A stretch of DNA of 37,983 nt, from contig NZ_JTLI01000113.1 in assembly GCF_000799075.1 (NCBI RefSeq), positions 11,573 through 49,555 of the forward strand. Direction: 5' to 3'. A program made the position numbers and the translations under genes. Position 1 is the first letter of the stretch. Each line of letters starts with the position of its first letter. Below the pieces are notes generated by a model. It was not told the DNA's origin and did not search any database. It saw nothing but the letters and a program-made list of their open reading frames with translations. Below, piece after piece: positions 1 to 9,041 of this stretch. Source of the DNA: Cetobacterium sp. ZOR0034 (GTDB lineage: Bacteria > Fusobacteriota > Fusobacteriia > Fusobacteriales > Fusobacteriaceae).

Positions 1-66
1 TTAATAATACCACAATTAATACTTTATGTCAACAAGTTTTTTTGTTTTTTTTAATAAATGTCTTTA

Positions 67-95
67 TTGCTTTTTCTAAAGTTTAATGCTACTAT
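67..95 (+). promoter_or_regulatory. Predicted promoter of the ThrE-type exporter operon
   Basis: A -35-like TTGCTT (67-72) and a -10-like TACTAT (90-95) are separated by exactly 17 bases. They lie 40 bases before the first start codon, which has the ribosome binding site TAGGAG. No regulator site is recognised. Bases 1-66 are AT-rich with no gene visible. Confidence 0.5.
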
Positions 96-134
96 TAGAT
101 ATGTTTTAAATTTTTATAATTTATAGGAGATTTT

Positions 135-908
135 ATGCCAAAAAAACAACTAATTTCAGAACATCACGTTCTTCAACTAGCAACTTTCGCCGGAAAAATA
201 GTATTAACTAGCGGTGGAGAAGTTTACCGGGTTGAAGATATTATTTCTCGTATCGGTCAACATTTTAATTTAAAAATTGATTGCTTTGCTACTCTTACTT
301 GTATAATTGTTTCAGGAAAAAATAAAGATGGTGAAATTGTTTCTTTGGTAGAAAGAATCAATTCTAGGTCTTCAAATCTCGATAAAATTCATCAAGTTCA
401 TAAGATTATTAAAGAGATTGATTCATACACATTCCTTGAACTGAAAAGATCTTTAGAAGAGATTGACAAGATTAAAGCATATGGCTTTGGAATGAATTTA
501 GCTGCTTCGGCTTTAGGAGCCGCTAGTTTTGTTGTATCTTTTAAAGGTGGAGCAAACGATTTTGCCGCTGCCTTTGTCGCTGGTGCTGGTGTAGCTCTTT
601 TTTCATATATCGTTTCTGGGCTACAATTAAATAGCTTTTTTATAAATCTAATATCTGGAGCTATCTGTGCTCTAGTTTCAAATCTTTTTTATATAAATGG
701 GGTTATTTCTAGTCCATCAATTAGTATAATCTCCTCTTTAATGTTACTCGTTCCAGGAGTCGCTTTTATAAATTCTATTAGAGATATTATAGCAGGTGAT
801 TTAATCTCAGGTACATCTAGAGCAACAGAGGTTCTAATGACTGGAGGCGCTATCGCTATCGGAGCTGGACTTGTCACTAAATTATTCTATAACTTTGGAG
901 GGTTTTAA
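135..908 (+). CDS. ThrE-type threonine/serine exporter, large subunit (YjjP-like)
   Basis: 257 residues. The first ~115 residues are soluble and carry the conserved SGGEVYRVED stretch (about residues 26-35) typical of the ThrE/YjjP (DUF1212) family. The rest forms about five hydrophobic membrane segments. In split members of this family a large subunit with this cytosolic domain pairs with a small DUF3815-like subunit to export small amino acids or organic acids; the next gene is that small subunit. The stop TAA shares its last base with the ATG of the next gene (TAATG), which indicates translational coupling. The ATG follows TAGGAG at good spacing. The exported substrate cannot be read from sequence: threonine/serine is the family annotation, and a dicarboxylate such as succinate is possible for YjjPB-like pairs. 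Confidence 0.85.
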   Translation: MPKKQLISEHHVLQLATFAGKIVLTSGGEVYRVEDIISRIGQHFNLKIDCFATLTCIIVSGKNKDGEIVSLVERINSRSSNLDKIHQVHKIIKEIDSYTFLELKRSLEEIDKIKAYGFGMNLAASALGAASFVVSFKGGANDFAAAFVAGAGVALFSYIVSGLQLNSFFINLISGAICALVSNLFYINGVISSPSISIISSLMLLVPGVAFINSIRDIIAGDLISGTSRATEVLMTGGAIAIGAGLVTKLFYNFGGF

Positions 909-1336
909 TGTTTCTTATAGAGGTTATTTTTGCTTTTTTTATTACAGTTAGCTTTGCTATACTCTTCAACGTTAGAGGAAAATTAATCATGTACTCTGGC
1001 ATTGGAGGTGCTATCAGTTGGTTTTTCTATCTTTTTTTTACAGAGAAAGGTTATTCATATTCAACTTGCTACCTTCTAGCTACAGCTATAACGGCATTTT
1101 ATTCTGAAATGATGGCTAAAAAAGTGCAGACTACAGTCCCAACTCTACTTATAGCTGCACTTATTCCTATGGCACCTGGTGGTGGTGTATATTTTACTAT
1201 GTTACACCTTATACAAAACAGATATCAAGAGTTTATGTTAAAAGGAATGGAAACCTCAATAATTGCTGGTTCTATGGCCCTAGGAATCATCTTAGTTACT
1301 ACATGTTTTAGAATTTTCCACGTTACAAAGAAGTAA
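908..1336 (+). CDS. ThrE-type exporter, small membrane subunit (YjjB-like, DUF3815)
   Basis: 142 residues, almost entirely hydrophobic, with four to five predicted membrane segments and a glycine/proline-rich LIPMAPGGGVYF segment near residues 93-104 that is typical of the ThrE_2/YjjB family. It overlaps the preceding large subunit by one base, so the two are co-translated and presumably form one exporter in the inner membrane. Its last 45 bases overlap the 3' end of the convergent MocR-type gene on the other strand, and a strong hairpin lies just past its stop. Confidence 0.83.
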   Translation: MFLIEVIFAFFITVSFAILFNVRGKLIMYSGIGGAISWFFYLFFTEKGYSYSTCYLLATAITAFYSEMMAKKVQTTVPTLLIAALIPMAPGGGVYFTMLHLIQNRYQEFMLKGMETSIIAGSMALGIILVTTCFRIFHVTKK

Positions 1337-2737
1337 TACTTCTTTTAGTATCTTCATCCCTACACTTATTTCTTCTAGGGATGAAGATATGAAACTTAAT
1401 CTAATTTTACAAACATCTCTTTTATCCTTATAAAATATTGCTCCAGGCAAAAGTGCTACACCTTGCTCTTTACATTTTTGATATAACTTCTCTCCATCAA
1501 TATTATCTGAAAGTTTTATCCAAATAAAAAAACCACCCTCTGGAATATGCATAATCTCTAAATTTTCAAGATTCTCTAGCAATTTCAGTATAAACTTTTG
1601 CTTTTCTCCAAACTCTTTTCTTAATATCTTTAAATGCTCTGCCAATTTATTTTTAACGATAAATTTTTCAAGAATTTTTTGATTTACACCTGACGTTGTC
1701 GTATCCAACCCATACTTTATCAAGAGAACTCTCTGAGCAAGCTTTTCAGGAACTATCATAACAGCTAATCCTATCCCAGGCATAAGAATTTTGGAGTATG
1801 TTTTTATATATATGACTCTTTCACTTCCTAACTTGTCTAAACTTTTTAAACTTTTTGGTTTTTCATCAGAATAATAAAAATCTGAAAAACTATCATCCTC
1901 AACTATATAAAAACTATATTTTTCGGCTAATTTTAAAAGTTTTTTACGTTTTTCTATCGACCATTTAACTCCTGTGGGATTTTGAAAGTTTATACACTCA
2001 TATATAAAATCTATTTTTTCTTTTTTTAAAATTTCTTCAAACTCTTCTAAATCCCATCCATCATTTTTTATATCCAAAGTCCTTATATTACACCACCCTT
2101 TAAAAATATTTAAAGCGTTCGGATAAGTTGGATCTGACAATGCAACAATAGGTTTAGTTTCTTTTGAAAATAATTTTATTACAATATCTAATGCCTGCTG
2201 AGTTCCTGATGTAATTTGTATATTTTCCTTCTTAACAAAAATATCCTCTTTTTCAAACTCTTCAGATAAAAGCTCTCTCAAACTTTCAACTCCTTGAACA
2301 TTTTGATATTGAAAAATATCAGCGCCATACTCAGAAAAAACTTCCTCTAGAAACTTACGATATTCATCTAAAGGAAAATAATTCGAACTTGGTGTTCCGT
2401 TAGAAAAATTGATTTTTTTCTCTTTTAAACTTTGACCATATTTGAAACTATCTATTAAAGGCAACTCTTTTTTTTCTACTTTAAATTCACAAATCTCTTG
2501 TACATAGCATCCTTTTCCTGAAATTTTCTTTATCAATCCCTTCTCTTCTAGTAGATGATAACTTTGAATAACAGTATTTTGATTTACATCTAGTTTTATT
2601 GCAACCTGACGTATTGATGGTAATTTTTCTCCACTCGAAATTTCACCACTCAATATCTGTTTTTTTATGCATTGGTAAAGCTGAATATAAATACTTTCTT
2701 TTTTATTTTTATCTATTTTTATCTTTACTTTAGACAT
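1292..2737 (-). CDS. MocR-type transcriptional regulator (GntR HTH fused to PLP aminotransferase)
   Basis: 481 residues with the MocR/PdxR architecture. An N-terminal GntR winged helix (about 14-80, with SSGEKLPSIRQVA and VNQNTVIQSYHLL) is fused to a fold-type I aminotransferase domain (about 105-470). NPTG at 253-256 and the SK pair ending in Lys316 (TYSK) are the expected PLP-contact motif and PLP lysine. Such proteins usually act as transcription factors sensing PLP or an amino compound rather than as working transaminases. It is convergent with and overlaps the ThrE exporter, and is divergent from the tandem MATE genes, so either transporter unit could be its target; this is inference. 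The ATG at 2737 is the natural start of the winged helix domain. Confidence 0.88.
   Translation of the reverse strand: MSKVKIKIDKNKKESIYIQLYQCIKKQILSGEISSGEKLPSIRQVAIKLDVNQNTVIQSYHLLEEKGLIKKISGKGCYVQEICEFKVEKKELPLIDSFKYGQSLKEKKINFSNGTPSSNYFPLDEYRKFLEEVFSEYGADIFQYQNVQGVESLRELLSEEFEKEDIFVKKENIQITSGTQQALDIVIKLFSKETKPIVALSDPTYPNALNIFKGWCNIRTLDIKNDGWDLEEFEEILKKEKIDFIYECINFQNPTGVKWSIEKRKKLLKLAEKYSFYIVEDDSFSDFYYSDEKPKSLKSLDKLGSERVIYIKTYSKILMPGIGLAVMIVPEKLAQRVLLIKYGLDTTTSGVNQKILEKFIVKNKLAEHLKILRKEFGEKQKFILKLLENLENLEIMHIPEGGFFIWIKLSDNIDGEKLYQKCKEQGVALLPGAIFYKDKRDVCKIRLSFISSSLEEISVGMKILKEVLLLCNVENSKTCSN
1349..1389. other. Perfect 14-bp stem-loop inside the 3' end of the MocR-type gene
   Basis: Bases 1349-1362 are exactly complementary to 1376-1389, with a 13-base loop. 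The stem begins 12 bases after the stop of the ThrE small subunit. No T-run follows on the plus strand, so it is not a canonical intrinsic terminator. It may end or stabilise the exporter transcript while lying inside coding sequence of the opposite strand. Confidence 0.5.
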
Positions 2738-2824
2738 AGAAACCCCTCTAAATCTTTATTATGTTACATATATAATACAACTATTTTTCTAAGAATCCAA
2801 TCACTTATTTATATAGAGATAAAA

Positions 2825-2853
2825 TTGATTTTCTAAAATTTTTAAGCTATAAT
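2825..2853 (+). promoter_or_regulatory. Predicted promoter of the tandem MATE genes
   Basis: TTGATT (2825-2830) and TATAAT (2848-2853) are separated by 17 bases, 36 bases before the first MATE start codon. A TGGGGGAA ribosome binding site precedes that ATG. Confidence 0.65.
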
Positions 2854-2888
2854 TAAAGGATGAATTATATTTAAAATGGGGGAATTTT

Positions 2889-4301
2889 ATGAAAGAAAAA
2901 CACAAAGAGATGGGAGAGCAACCCATTGGAAAACTGCTCGTTAAATTTTCACTTCCAGCTATCATTGGAATGTTCGTCAACGCGTTATACAACATCGTCG
3001 ATAGAATTTATATCGGGAACATCCCTGAAATTGGCCCTTTAGCCATTGCTGGTGTTGGTGTAGTATTTCCAATTATGATTATTTCAATTGGATTTTGTCT
3101 TTTAATTGGTCTCGGTGGTGCTACTAACATCTCAATTGCATTAGGAAAAAAAAGAAAAGATTTAGCAGAAAAATATTTAGGAAATGCTACTTCACTTGCT
3201 GTTATCTTCGGTATTATTTTAACCTTTATAATAATATTTTCCATGGATTTATATATTGGTAAACTTGGTACTAGCCCTGCAACTGAACCTTTTGCTAGAG
3301 ACTACCTTACGATTGTAGCTCTAGGTTTTCCTTTTTTAACTGTTGGATATGCTACAAATGCTGCTGTTAGATCTGATGGTAATCCCAAAATTTCTATGAT
3401 TACTCTTCTTTTAGGAGCTATCACAAATATTATTCTTGATCCAATTTTTATATTTTGGTTAAATATGGGAGTTAAAGGAGCAGCTTTTGCTACTATAATT
3501 TCTCAAATTATTTCAGCTCTATGGACAGTTGGATACTTCACTTCTAAATACAGTGGAATAAAACTTCATTTAAATAATCTAATCTTAGATTGGAAAAGAG
3601 TGAAAGATATCTTTATTATAGGTGCTGGGCCATTTGTACTGCAAATTGGTTCTAGTGTTGTTAGCTTTGTTTTAAACAGTACACTTATGAAACATGGTGG
3701 AGATGTAGCTGTTGGTGCTATGACTATCGTAAATGCTGTAAATACATTTATTTTTATGCCAATTTTTGGTATAAATCAAGGAGTACAACCCATATTAGGT
3801 TTCAACTATGGAGCTAAGCTTTATCATAGAGTTAGGGAAGCCTTCATGCTTGCTGTTAAAGGTGCAGTCACAATATCAGTTATTGGATTTCTTGCAATTC
3901 AATTTCTATCTAAATATTTTATCGTTATATTTACTAGCAATCCCGAACTTTTAGATGCCGCTTCTAAAGGTCTTAGAGTTTTTACTCTTATGTTTCCTTT
4001 TATAGGATTCCAAATTATAGCTGCGATATATTTCCAAGCCACTGGAAAACCAAAAACTACAATGTTTTTAAGTTTATCAAGACAAGTACTTTTCCTAATA
4101 CCACTTGTACTTATCTTTTCAAATATATGGGGAGTAAAAGGTGTTTGGATGGCTGTTCCTTGCGCCGATATACTATCTGTTATTGTTACTTTTATTATGA
4201 CAAAAAAAGAGATGAAAACTCTTAAAATTTTAGAAAATGAAGAGGATATGAGAAAAAATGTCAATACAAACGAATCAATTAGAGAATCAAGCAATCAATA
4301 A
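2889..4301 (+). CDS. MATE family efflux transporter (first of an overlapping pair)
   Basis: 470 residues with 12 predicted membrane helices. N-terminal MGEQPIGKLLVKFSLPAIIG and the internally repeated pattern (NAxYNIVDRIYIG in the first half, FGINQGVQPILGFNYGA in the second) place it in the MATE (MepA/DinF-like) family. These are inner-membrane drug or metabolite exporters driven by Na+ or H+. The hydrophilic C-terminus (about 440-470) is read from the stretch that also encodes the start of the next MATE gene: the two ORFs overlap by 44 bases in different frames. Substrate unknown. Confidence 0.9.
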   Translation: MKEKHKEMGEQPIGKLLVKFSLPAIIGMFVNALYNIVDRIYIGNIPEIGPLAIAGVGVVFPIMIISIGFCLLIGLGGATNISIALGKKRKDLAEKYLGNATSLAVIFGIILTFIIIFSMDLYIGKLGTSPATEPFARDYLTIVALGFPFLTVGYATNAAVRSDGNPKISMITLLLGAITNIILDPIFIFWLNMGVKGAAFATIISQIISALWTVGYFTSKYSGIKLHLNNLILDWKRVKDIFIIGAGPFVLQIGSSVVSFVLNSTLMKHGGDVAVGAMTIVNAVNTFIFMPIFGINQGVQPILGFNYGAKLYHRVREAFMLAVKGAVTISVIGFLAIQFLSKYFIVIFTSNPELLDAASKGLRVFTLMFPFIGFQIIAAIYFQATGKPKTTMFLSLSRQVLFLIPLVLIFSNIWGVKGVWMAVPCADILSVIVTFIMTKKEMKTLKILENEEDMRKNVNTNESIRESSNQ

Positions 4302-5598
4302 ACTTTTTTATAAATTTGCTATTCCGGCATCTATTGGAATGCTTGTAAATTCACTTTATGTTGTTGCTGATGGAGTTTTTATCTCAAGAGGAATTGGAAG
4401 TGTCGGAATAGCCGCGGTTAATATAGGTTATCCTATAATTAATTTAACCGCCGCTTTAAGCTTAATGTTTGGAGCAGGAGGAGCTACTTTAATATCTCTA
4501 AAAAGCGATGACCAAACTTTTAAAAACAAATGCTTTACATATACAATTTTTTTAAATCTTATTTTTTATATACTTATAGCATCTTTAGTATTTATATTTC
4601 CTAATCAAATTATGAAGTCATTAGGAGCTACAGAATTATTGCTTCCTATGGTTAAAGGCTATATGTATCCTTGTATTATAGCTGCATTTTTCCTAATGTT
4701 ATCAATATCTTTAAATGCTATTGTTAGAAATGATAATGCTCCTAAAAAAGCCATGAATTCTCTTTTTATTGGAGCTATAACAAATATTGTATTAGATTAT
4801 ATATTTATATTTGTTTTAAAAATGGGGATTGAAGGTGGTGCTTACGCTACTGCAATCGGGCAAATTCTTTCTGCAGTTTACCTTTGTTTACACTTCCCTA
4901 ACTCAACTTTTAAATTGGATTTTAATCTAAAACATATTGAATGGAAGCTTATGGGTAAGATTTGCTCTCTTGGTTTTTCATCCTTTATTTTAGAGTTTGC
5001 AGTTATGGTTATAACAATACTTTTAAATATAACTCTTTCTAAATCTGAAGGGCAAATCGGAGTTGCTGCATACGGAATTATTTCATACTCATTTGTTATT
5101 TACAGAATGCTATTCACTGGTCTAGCTCAAGGAATTCAACCTTTAGTTAGTTTCAACTACGGAAGACGTAATTATAGAAGAGTTTTAAAAATATTTAGAT
5201 ATTCGCATAGATTCTGCTTTATTGCAGCTACCATCGCTTTGATTATTGTAAAAATATTTGCCTTAGATGTCGTTAAAATATTTACAACAGAATCTGATCT
5301 TTTTGAATATACAACAAAAGGGTTATTCCTATACTCAAGTGCTATTATATTTGTAGGAGCTAATTTCATGAATATATCTTATCTTCAAGCAATGGATAAA
5401 GCTCTACTCGCTAATATCATATCTGTTTGTAGAGGCGTTGTTTTCATGGGAATCGGAATTGCTATTCTTCCTAAATTTTTCGGAGTTAATGGAATATGGT
5501 TAACACTTCCATTTGCAGATGTTTTAACATTTATTTTAACTCTTATGATTTTCAAAGTTTTTGGAATTAACAAAACTTTAAAAAAATCTGGAATATAA
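4258..5598 (+). CDS. MATE family efflux transporter (second of an overlapping pair)
   Basis: 446 residues with 12 membrane segments. It carries the same MATE signatures as its upstream neighbour (NSLYVVADGVFISRG near the start, AQGIQPLVSFNYGRR in the middle), but the sequence is clearly divergent, so this is an old duplication or a heteromeric pair rather than a recent copy. The ATG at 4258 lies inside the upstream gene. The upstream GAAGAGGATATGAG stretch offers only a weak binding site, so translation may be coupled to the upstream gene. A strong terminator follows the stop immediately. Confidence 0.88.
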   Translation: MSIQTNQLENQAINKLFYKFAIPASIGMLVNSLYVVADGVFISRGIGSVGIAAVNIGYPIINLTAALSLMFGAGGATLISLKSDDQTFKNKCFTYTIFLNLIFYILIASLVFIFPNQIMKSLGATELLLPMVKGYMYPCIIAAFFLMLSISLNAIVRNDNAPKKAMNSLFIGAITNIVLDYIFIFVLKMGIEGGAYATAIGQILSAVYLCLHFPNSTFKLDFNLKHIEWKLMGKICSLGFSSFILEFAVMVITILLNITLSKSEGQIGVAAYGIISYSFVIYRMLFTGLAQGIQPLVSFNYGRRNYRRVLKIFRYSHRFCFIAATIALIIVKIFALDVVKIFTTESDLFEYTTKGLFLYSSAIIFVGANFMNISYLQAMDKALLANIISVCRGVVFMGIGIAILPKFFGVNGIWLTLPFADVLTFILTLMIFKVFGINKTLKKSGI

Positions 5599-5637
5599 AA
5601 AAACTCAGAGCTAATAATTAGCTCTGAGTTTTTTTTA
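5596..5637. terminator. Bidirectional intrinsic terminator between MATE and flavoprotein genes
   Basis: A perfect 13-bp stem, 5602-5614 with 5618-5630, has a 3-base loop, an A-run on the left and a T-run on the right. It can serve both convergent genes; the T-run includes the stop codon of the flavoprotein gene. Confidence 0.92.
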
Positions 5638-6273
5638 TCTTATGAAATGAGTATATTTTTTATTCTCTTTTTCAGGTGGTGCAATCTTATCTTTTGTATA
5701 ATCTACCATTTTCAATAACCATGCCATATTTTTTCCTAAAACTCTCATTATTTGAGTTCCTTCCTCATCCTGTTCAACTTCTCCAGGTCTTAAACCATGT
5801 ATTACACTCCAATAATTAGTCGTAGGCATTAGCATTTCTGAATAATTAAGATAATTATTTAACTGATCAAACGTTGGAACTCCACCAGAACGTCTTACTG
5901 CAACAACAGAAGCACCAACCTTGTGTCTAAATATTCCCCCATTAACTGACGCAACATAAAAAGCTCTATCTAAAAACGATTTCATTGTAGCACTCATTGC
6001 TGCAAAATGAACAGGTGATCCTAATAAAACCCCATCCGCTTCCTTTATTTTTTGAACCCACTCATTCACATATACATCATCTTGTAAAACACATTTTTCA
6101 TTTCTATTTTTTGCACATCCATTGCAACCTACACAACCTCTTATGTTCTTATTTCCTACATGAACTATTTCTACTTCTATCCCTTCATTTTGTAACTCTT
6201 CTGCAACCATTTTTAATGCAAAGTATGTATTTCCCTTCTCTCTTGGACTTCCATTAAACGCAACTACCTTCAT
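5635..6273 (-). CDS. Iron-sulfur flavoprotein / NAD(P)H-dependent FMN reductase family
   Basis: 212 residues with a flavodoxin-like fold. The FMN phosphate loop NGSPREKGNT is at residues 7-16, and GSPVHFAAMSATMKSFLDR (about 85-103) is the second FMN-contact segment. Four cysteines, C47, C50, C53 and C61, form the compact CX2CX2CX7C motif that in the Isf family binds a [4Fe-4S] cluster. Family role: electron transfer between reduced carriers and small acceptors in anaerobes. Cytoplasmic, with no signal peptide. It is a single-gene unit with its own AGGAGG-like site (complement of ACCTCCTTT upstream of 6273). Confidence 0.82.
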   Translation of the reverse strand: MKVVAFNGSPREKGNTYFALKMVAEELQNEGIEVEIVHVGNKNIRGCVGCNGCAKNRNEKCVLQDDVYVNEWVQKIKEADGVLLGSPVHFAAMSATMKSFLDRAFYVASVNGGIFRHKVGASVVAVRRSGGVPTFDQLNNYLNYSEMLMPTTNYWSVIHGLRPGEVEQDEEGTQIMRVLGKNMAWLLKMVDYTKDKIAPPEKENKKYTHFIR

Positions 6274-6391
6274 AAAGACCTCCTTTTTTTATTATAATCT
6301 TAATTATATAACAATTTCTATTTTTTTTCAGCTTAAAATAGTGTAATATATAAAAATAATGTAATTTTCTTTAATTCAGGAGGATAAATTT

Positions 6392-7570
6392 ATGAAAAAT
6401 ATTTTAATTGGTGTAACTGGTGGAATTGCTGCCTATAAATCAGCTAATATTATATCTATTTTAAGAAAAAAAGGATACAACGTTAAAGTCATTATGACTG
6501 AAAGCGCAACTAATATAATCACACCTCAAACTCTAGAAACTCTTTCTAGAAATAGAGTTGTAACTGACATGTGGGAGAGAAATCATCAAATTGAAGTAGA
6601 ACATATCTCTTTAGCTGATTGGGCTGACGTTTTTTTGATTGCCCCTGCAACATATAACATTGTTGGAAAAGTAGCCAATGGGATTGCTGACGATATGCTC
6701 TCTACAGTTATTTCAGCTTGCAGAAAGCCTGTATATTTTGCTTTAGCTATGAATGTAAACATGTATGAAAATCCCATTTTAAAAGCTAATATAAAAAAAC
6801 TAGAAAATCTAGGATATAAATTCATAGAATCTGACGAAGGATTTTTAGCTTGTAACGTTAATGCCAAAGGAAGATTAAAAAATGAATTAGAAATTGTTGA
6901 AATAATTGAAAATGATATTTTATCTCCACTACCTAAAGTTTTGAAAGGAAAAAAAGTTCTTATCACAGCTGGAAGAACAGAGGAAGCTTTAGATCCTATA
7001 AGATATTTTTCTAATAGATCTAGTGGACAAATGGGATACTCTTTAGCTAAAGTAGCTATAGAGTTAGGTGCCGATGTTACCTTAGTTTCTGGTCCTACCA
7101 ATCTTGAGATTCCACATGGTTTAAAAGAGTTTGTGAGGGTAAGAAGCGCAGTTAATATGTTTGATGCTGTTATGGAAAGATTTGATACTCAAGATATCGG
7201 AATAGCTTGTGCTGCTGTTGCTGATTATAGACCAAAAGATTATTCTGAACAAAAAATAAAAAAAGCAGATGGTGAATTAACAATTGTTCTAGAAAGAAAT
7301 CCTGATATTCTTTTTAATATGGGACAAAAAAAGAAAAATCAAATTCTTGTTGGATTTGCAGCAGAAACAGAAAATATAATTGAAAATGCAAATAAAAAGT
7401 TGATTAAAAAAAATCTAAATCTAATAGTTGCTAACAATGCTGAAAATATGCAAAAATCTACAAATAGTATTCAAATTATAAAAAAGAATGGTGAAAATAT
7501 AATTTTTGATGAACAGCCTAAAGCTGAAATTGCAAAACATATCTTTAATGAAATTCTTAAAGAGTTATAA
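6392..7570 (+). CDS. coaBC: Bifunctional phosphopantothenoylcysteine decarboxylase / phosphopantothenate-cysteine ligase
   Basis: 392 residues, the usual length for CoaBC. The N-terminal CoaC flavoprotein half (about 1-185) has GVTGGIAAYKSANI, the HISLADWAD segment and the AMNVNM substrate motif. The C-terminal CoaB half has the ITAGRTEEALDPIRYFSNRSSGQMG region, KKADGEL and the NPDIL motif. The enzyme couples cysteine to 4'-phosphopantothenate using CTP, then decarboxylates the product, which are steps two and three of coenzyme A synthesis. It is preceded by CAGGAGG. The TolC-like gene follows after 31 bases, but there is no functional link, so I consider this a stand-alone housekeeping gene. 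Confidence 0.95.
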   Translation: MKNILIGVTGGIAAYKSANIISILRKKGYNVKVIMTESATNIITPQTLETLSRNRVVTDMWERNHQIEVEHISLADWADVFLIAPATYNIVGKVANGIADDMLSTVISACRKPVYFALAMNVNMYENPILKANIKKLENLGYKFIESDEGFLACNVNAKGRLKNELEIVEIIENDILSPLPKVLKGKKVLITAGRTEEALDPIRYFSNRSSGQMGYSLAKVAIELGADVTLVSGPTNLEIPHGLKEFVRVRSAVNMFDAVMERFDTQDIGIACAAVADYRPKDYSEQKIKKADGELTIVLERNPDILFNMGQKKKNQILVGFAAETENIIENANKKLIKKNLNLIVANNAENMQKSTNSIQIIKKNGENIIFDEQPKAEIAKHIFNEILKEL

Positions 7571-7601
7571 TATTTAGTTTTTTAATTTGGGGGGATTTTT
7601 T

Positions 7602-9041
7602 ATGAAAAACTACATTTTCATATTTACATTAACTCTGACTTTAATTGGGTGTATCGGAATCCCAGAAATAAAAGAAAGTCAGATTAGAGATTTAAAGAAA
7701 GATAGTCTTAAAACTAATTCTCATGAAGTATTTTTCTCTAAAAAATGGTGGCTATATACTAATGATAATACTTTAATCCAACTAATAGATGAAGTTTTAT
7801 TAAAAAACTCTCAAATAAAAGTTGCAAAACTTAATGTAGAAAAAGCCTTATACACACTAAACTCTACAAAATTTTCAAATGTATCCCCAATTGCTATCAG
7901 CGGAAATTATAATAGAGCACGTCTAGATACATCAGTTTATACTGATCTTCCAATAAAAGATATTAAAAATAGTGAAACTATAGATACTGGTATTTTATCT
8001 TTAAATGCCGAATATATTTTCGATATTTGGGGAAAATTTGAAGCATTAAAAAATAGAGCTGAGTACTTTAAAGATGGAAATGAACTTCAACTCGATTGGA
8101 CCACTTTAACTCTTTCAACTTTTGTTAGTAATTTATACGCTAACTATATTTTGCTTTCAAAAGAAGAGCAAATTCTAAATGAAAGACTACTTATTGCCAA
8201 AGATTTTATATCTTTCGAAACAACTCTTTATTCTACCGGAGCCGCAAATAGATCCTCTATTTTAGAGTCCAAAAATTATCTAAATAATATCATTCAATCA
8301 CTAAATAGTACTGCTCAACAAAAAACAATTATACAAAATACTCTCTACTCTTTAGTTGGTGAAATAAAATCAGAAAAAATAGATATTGCTCTAAATACAA
8401 TTGAAAAAGAAGTATTTAATTTTCCATTTTTTATAACTACACCTGAATTTATTGATTCTGATGTGATTATCAATAGATCCGATGTTAAATATTACCTTAC
8501 TTTAATCTCTGGACAAAAAGAAAATTTAAAAGCTTTAACAGCTGATTTTTATCCTAGAATATCTATAAGTGGACAATATCAATATTATAGTCTCAATATA
8601 CAGGATTTATTAAAATCTGAAACCAATTTATGGAATATAGGTCCAAGTTTCTATCTTCCACTATTTAATAGAAGAATACTAAAAGAAAACTATAAGATTG
8701 CTGGAATTGATTTAAATATCTTCATCGAAAATTATAATAACAACGTTATCAGGGCTTATCAAGATATTAATAACAACTTGAATGACCTTAAGATTGCAAA
8801 TAATAATAACAACCTACAGAAAAAAAATTATAATAATTCAAAAACTAATTATGAGGATGCTAAATTACTTTTTAAAATTGGTCGTATGTCTAAATACGAA
8901 CTTCTCAAATGTGAAAACGATTTACTAAGTGCTAAGTTCAATTATATTTTGAACAGTTTCAATCTTTATCAAAGTCAAATAAAACTAGTAGAATCCTTAG
9001 GTGGTTACTATGAAAATAAAGGTGATATAAATGGAAATTAA
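7602..9041 (+). CDS. Outer-membrane efflux lipoprotein, TolC/NodT family
   Basis: 479 residues from the ATG at 7602, chosen because the run of six G (7589-7594) is the ribosome binding site; a longer TTG-initiated reading would place that site inside the gene. The signal peptide ends in lipobox LIGC with Cys17 as the lipid anchor. Two repeats of the outer-membrane efflux (OEP) domain are suggested by paired long helical stretches with the KTNYEDAKLLFKIGRMSKYELL-type pattern near the C-terminus. It is the outer-membrane channel of a tripartite exporter whose adaptor and pump follow directly; the next gene overlaps it by 11 bases. Confidence 0.88.
   Translation: MKNYIFIFTLTLTLIGCIGIPEIKESQIRDLKKDSLKTNSHEVFFSKKWWLYTNDNTLIQLIDEVLLKNSQIKVAKLNVEKALYTLNSTKFSNVSPIAISGNYNRARLDTSVYTDLPIKDIKNSETIDTGILSLNAEYIFDIWGKFEALKNRAEYFKDGNELQLDWTTLTLSTFVSNLYANYILLSKEEQILNERLLIAKDFISFETTLYSTGAANRSSILESKNYLNNIIQSLNSTAQQKTIIQNTLYSLVGEIKSEKIDIALNTIEKEVFNFPFFITTPEFIDSDVIINRSDVKYYLTLISGQKENLKALTADFYPRISISGQYQYYSLNIQDLLKSETNLWNIGPSFYLPLFNRRILKENYKIAGIDLNIFIENYNNNVIRAYQDINNNLNDLKIANNNNNLQKKNYNNSKTNYEDAKLLFKIGRMSKYELLKCENDLLSAKFNYILNSFNLYQSQIKLVESLGGYYENKGDINGN

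Noticed and set aside
3899-4294. 131-codon minus-strand ORF inside the first MATE gene
   Set aside because: It is antisense to conserved MATE coding sequence, without a credible start region.
6586-7101. 171-codon minus-strand ORF inside coaBC
   Set aside because: It lies wholly within a clearly conserved coaBC gene, has no ribosome binding site of its own, and its translation shows no family features.
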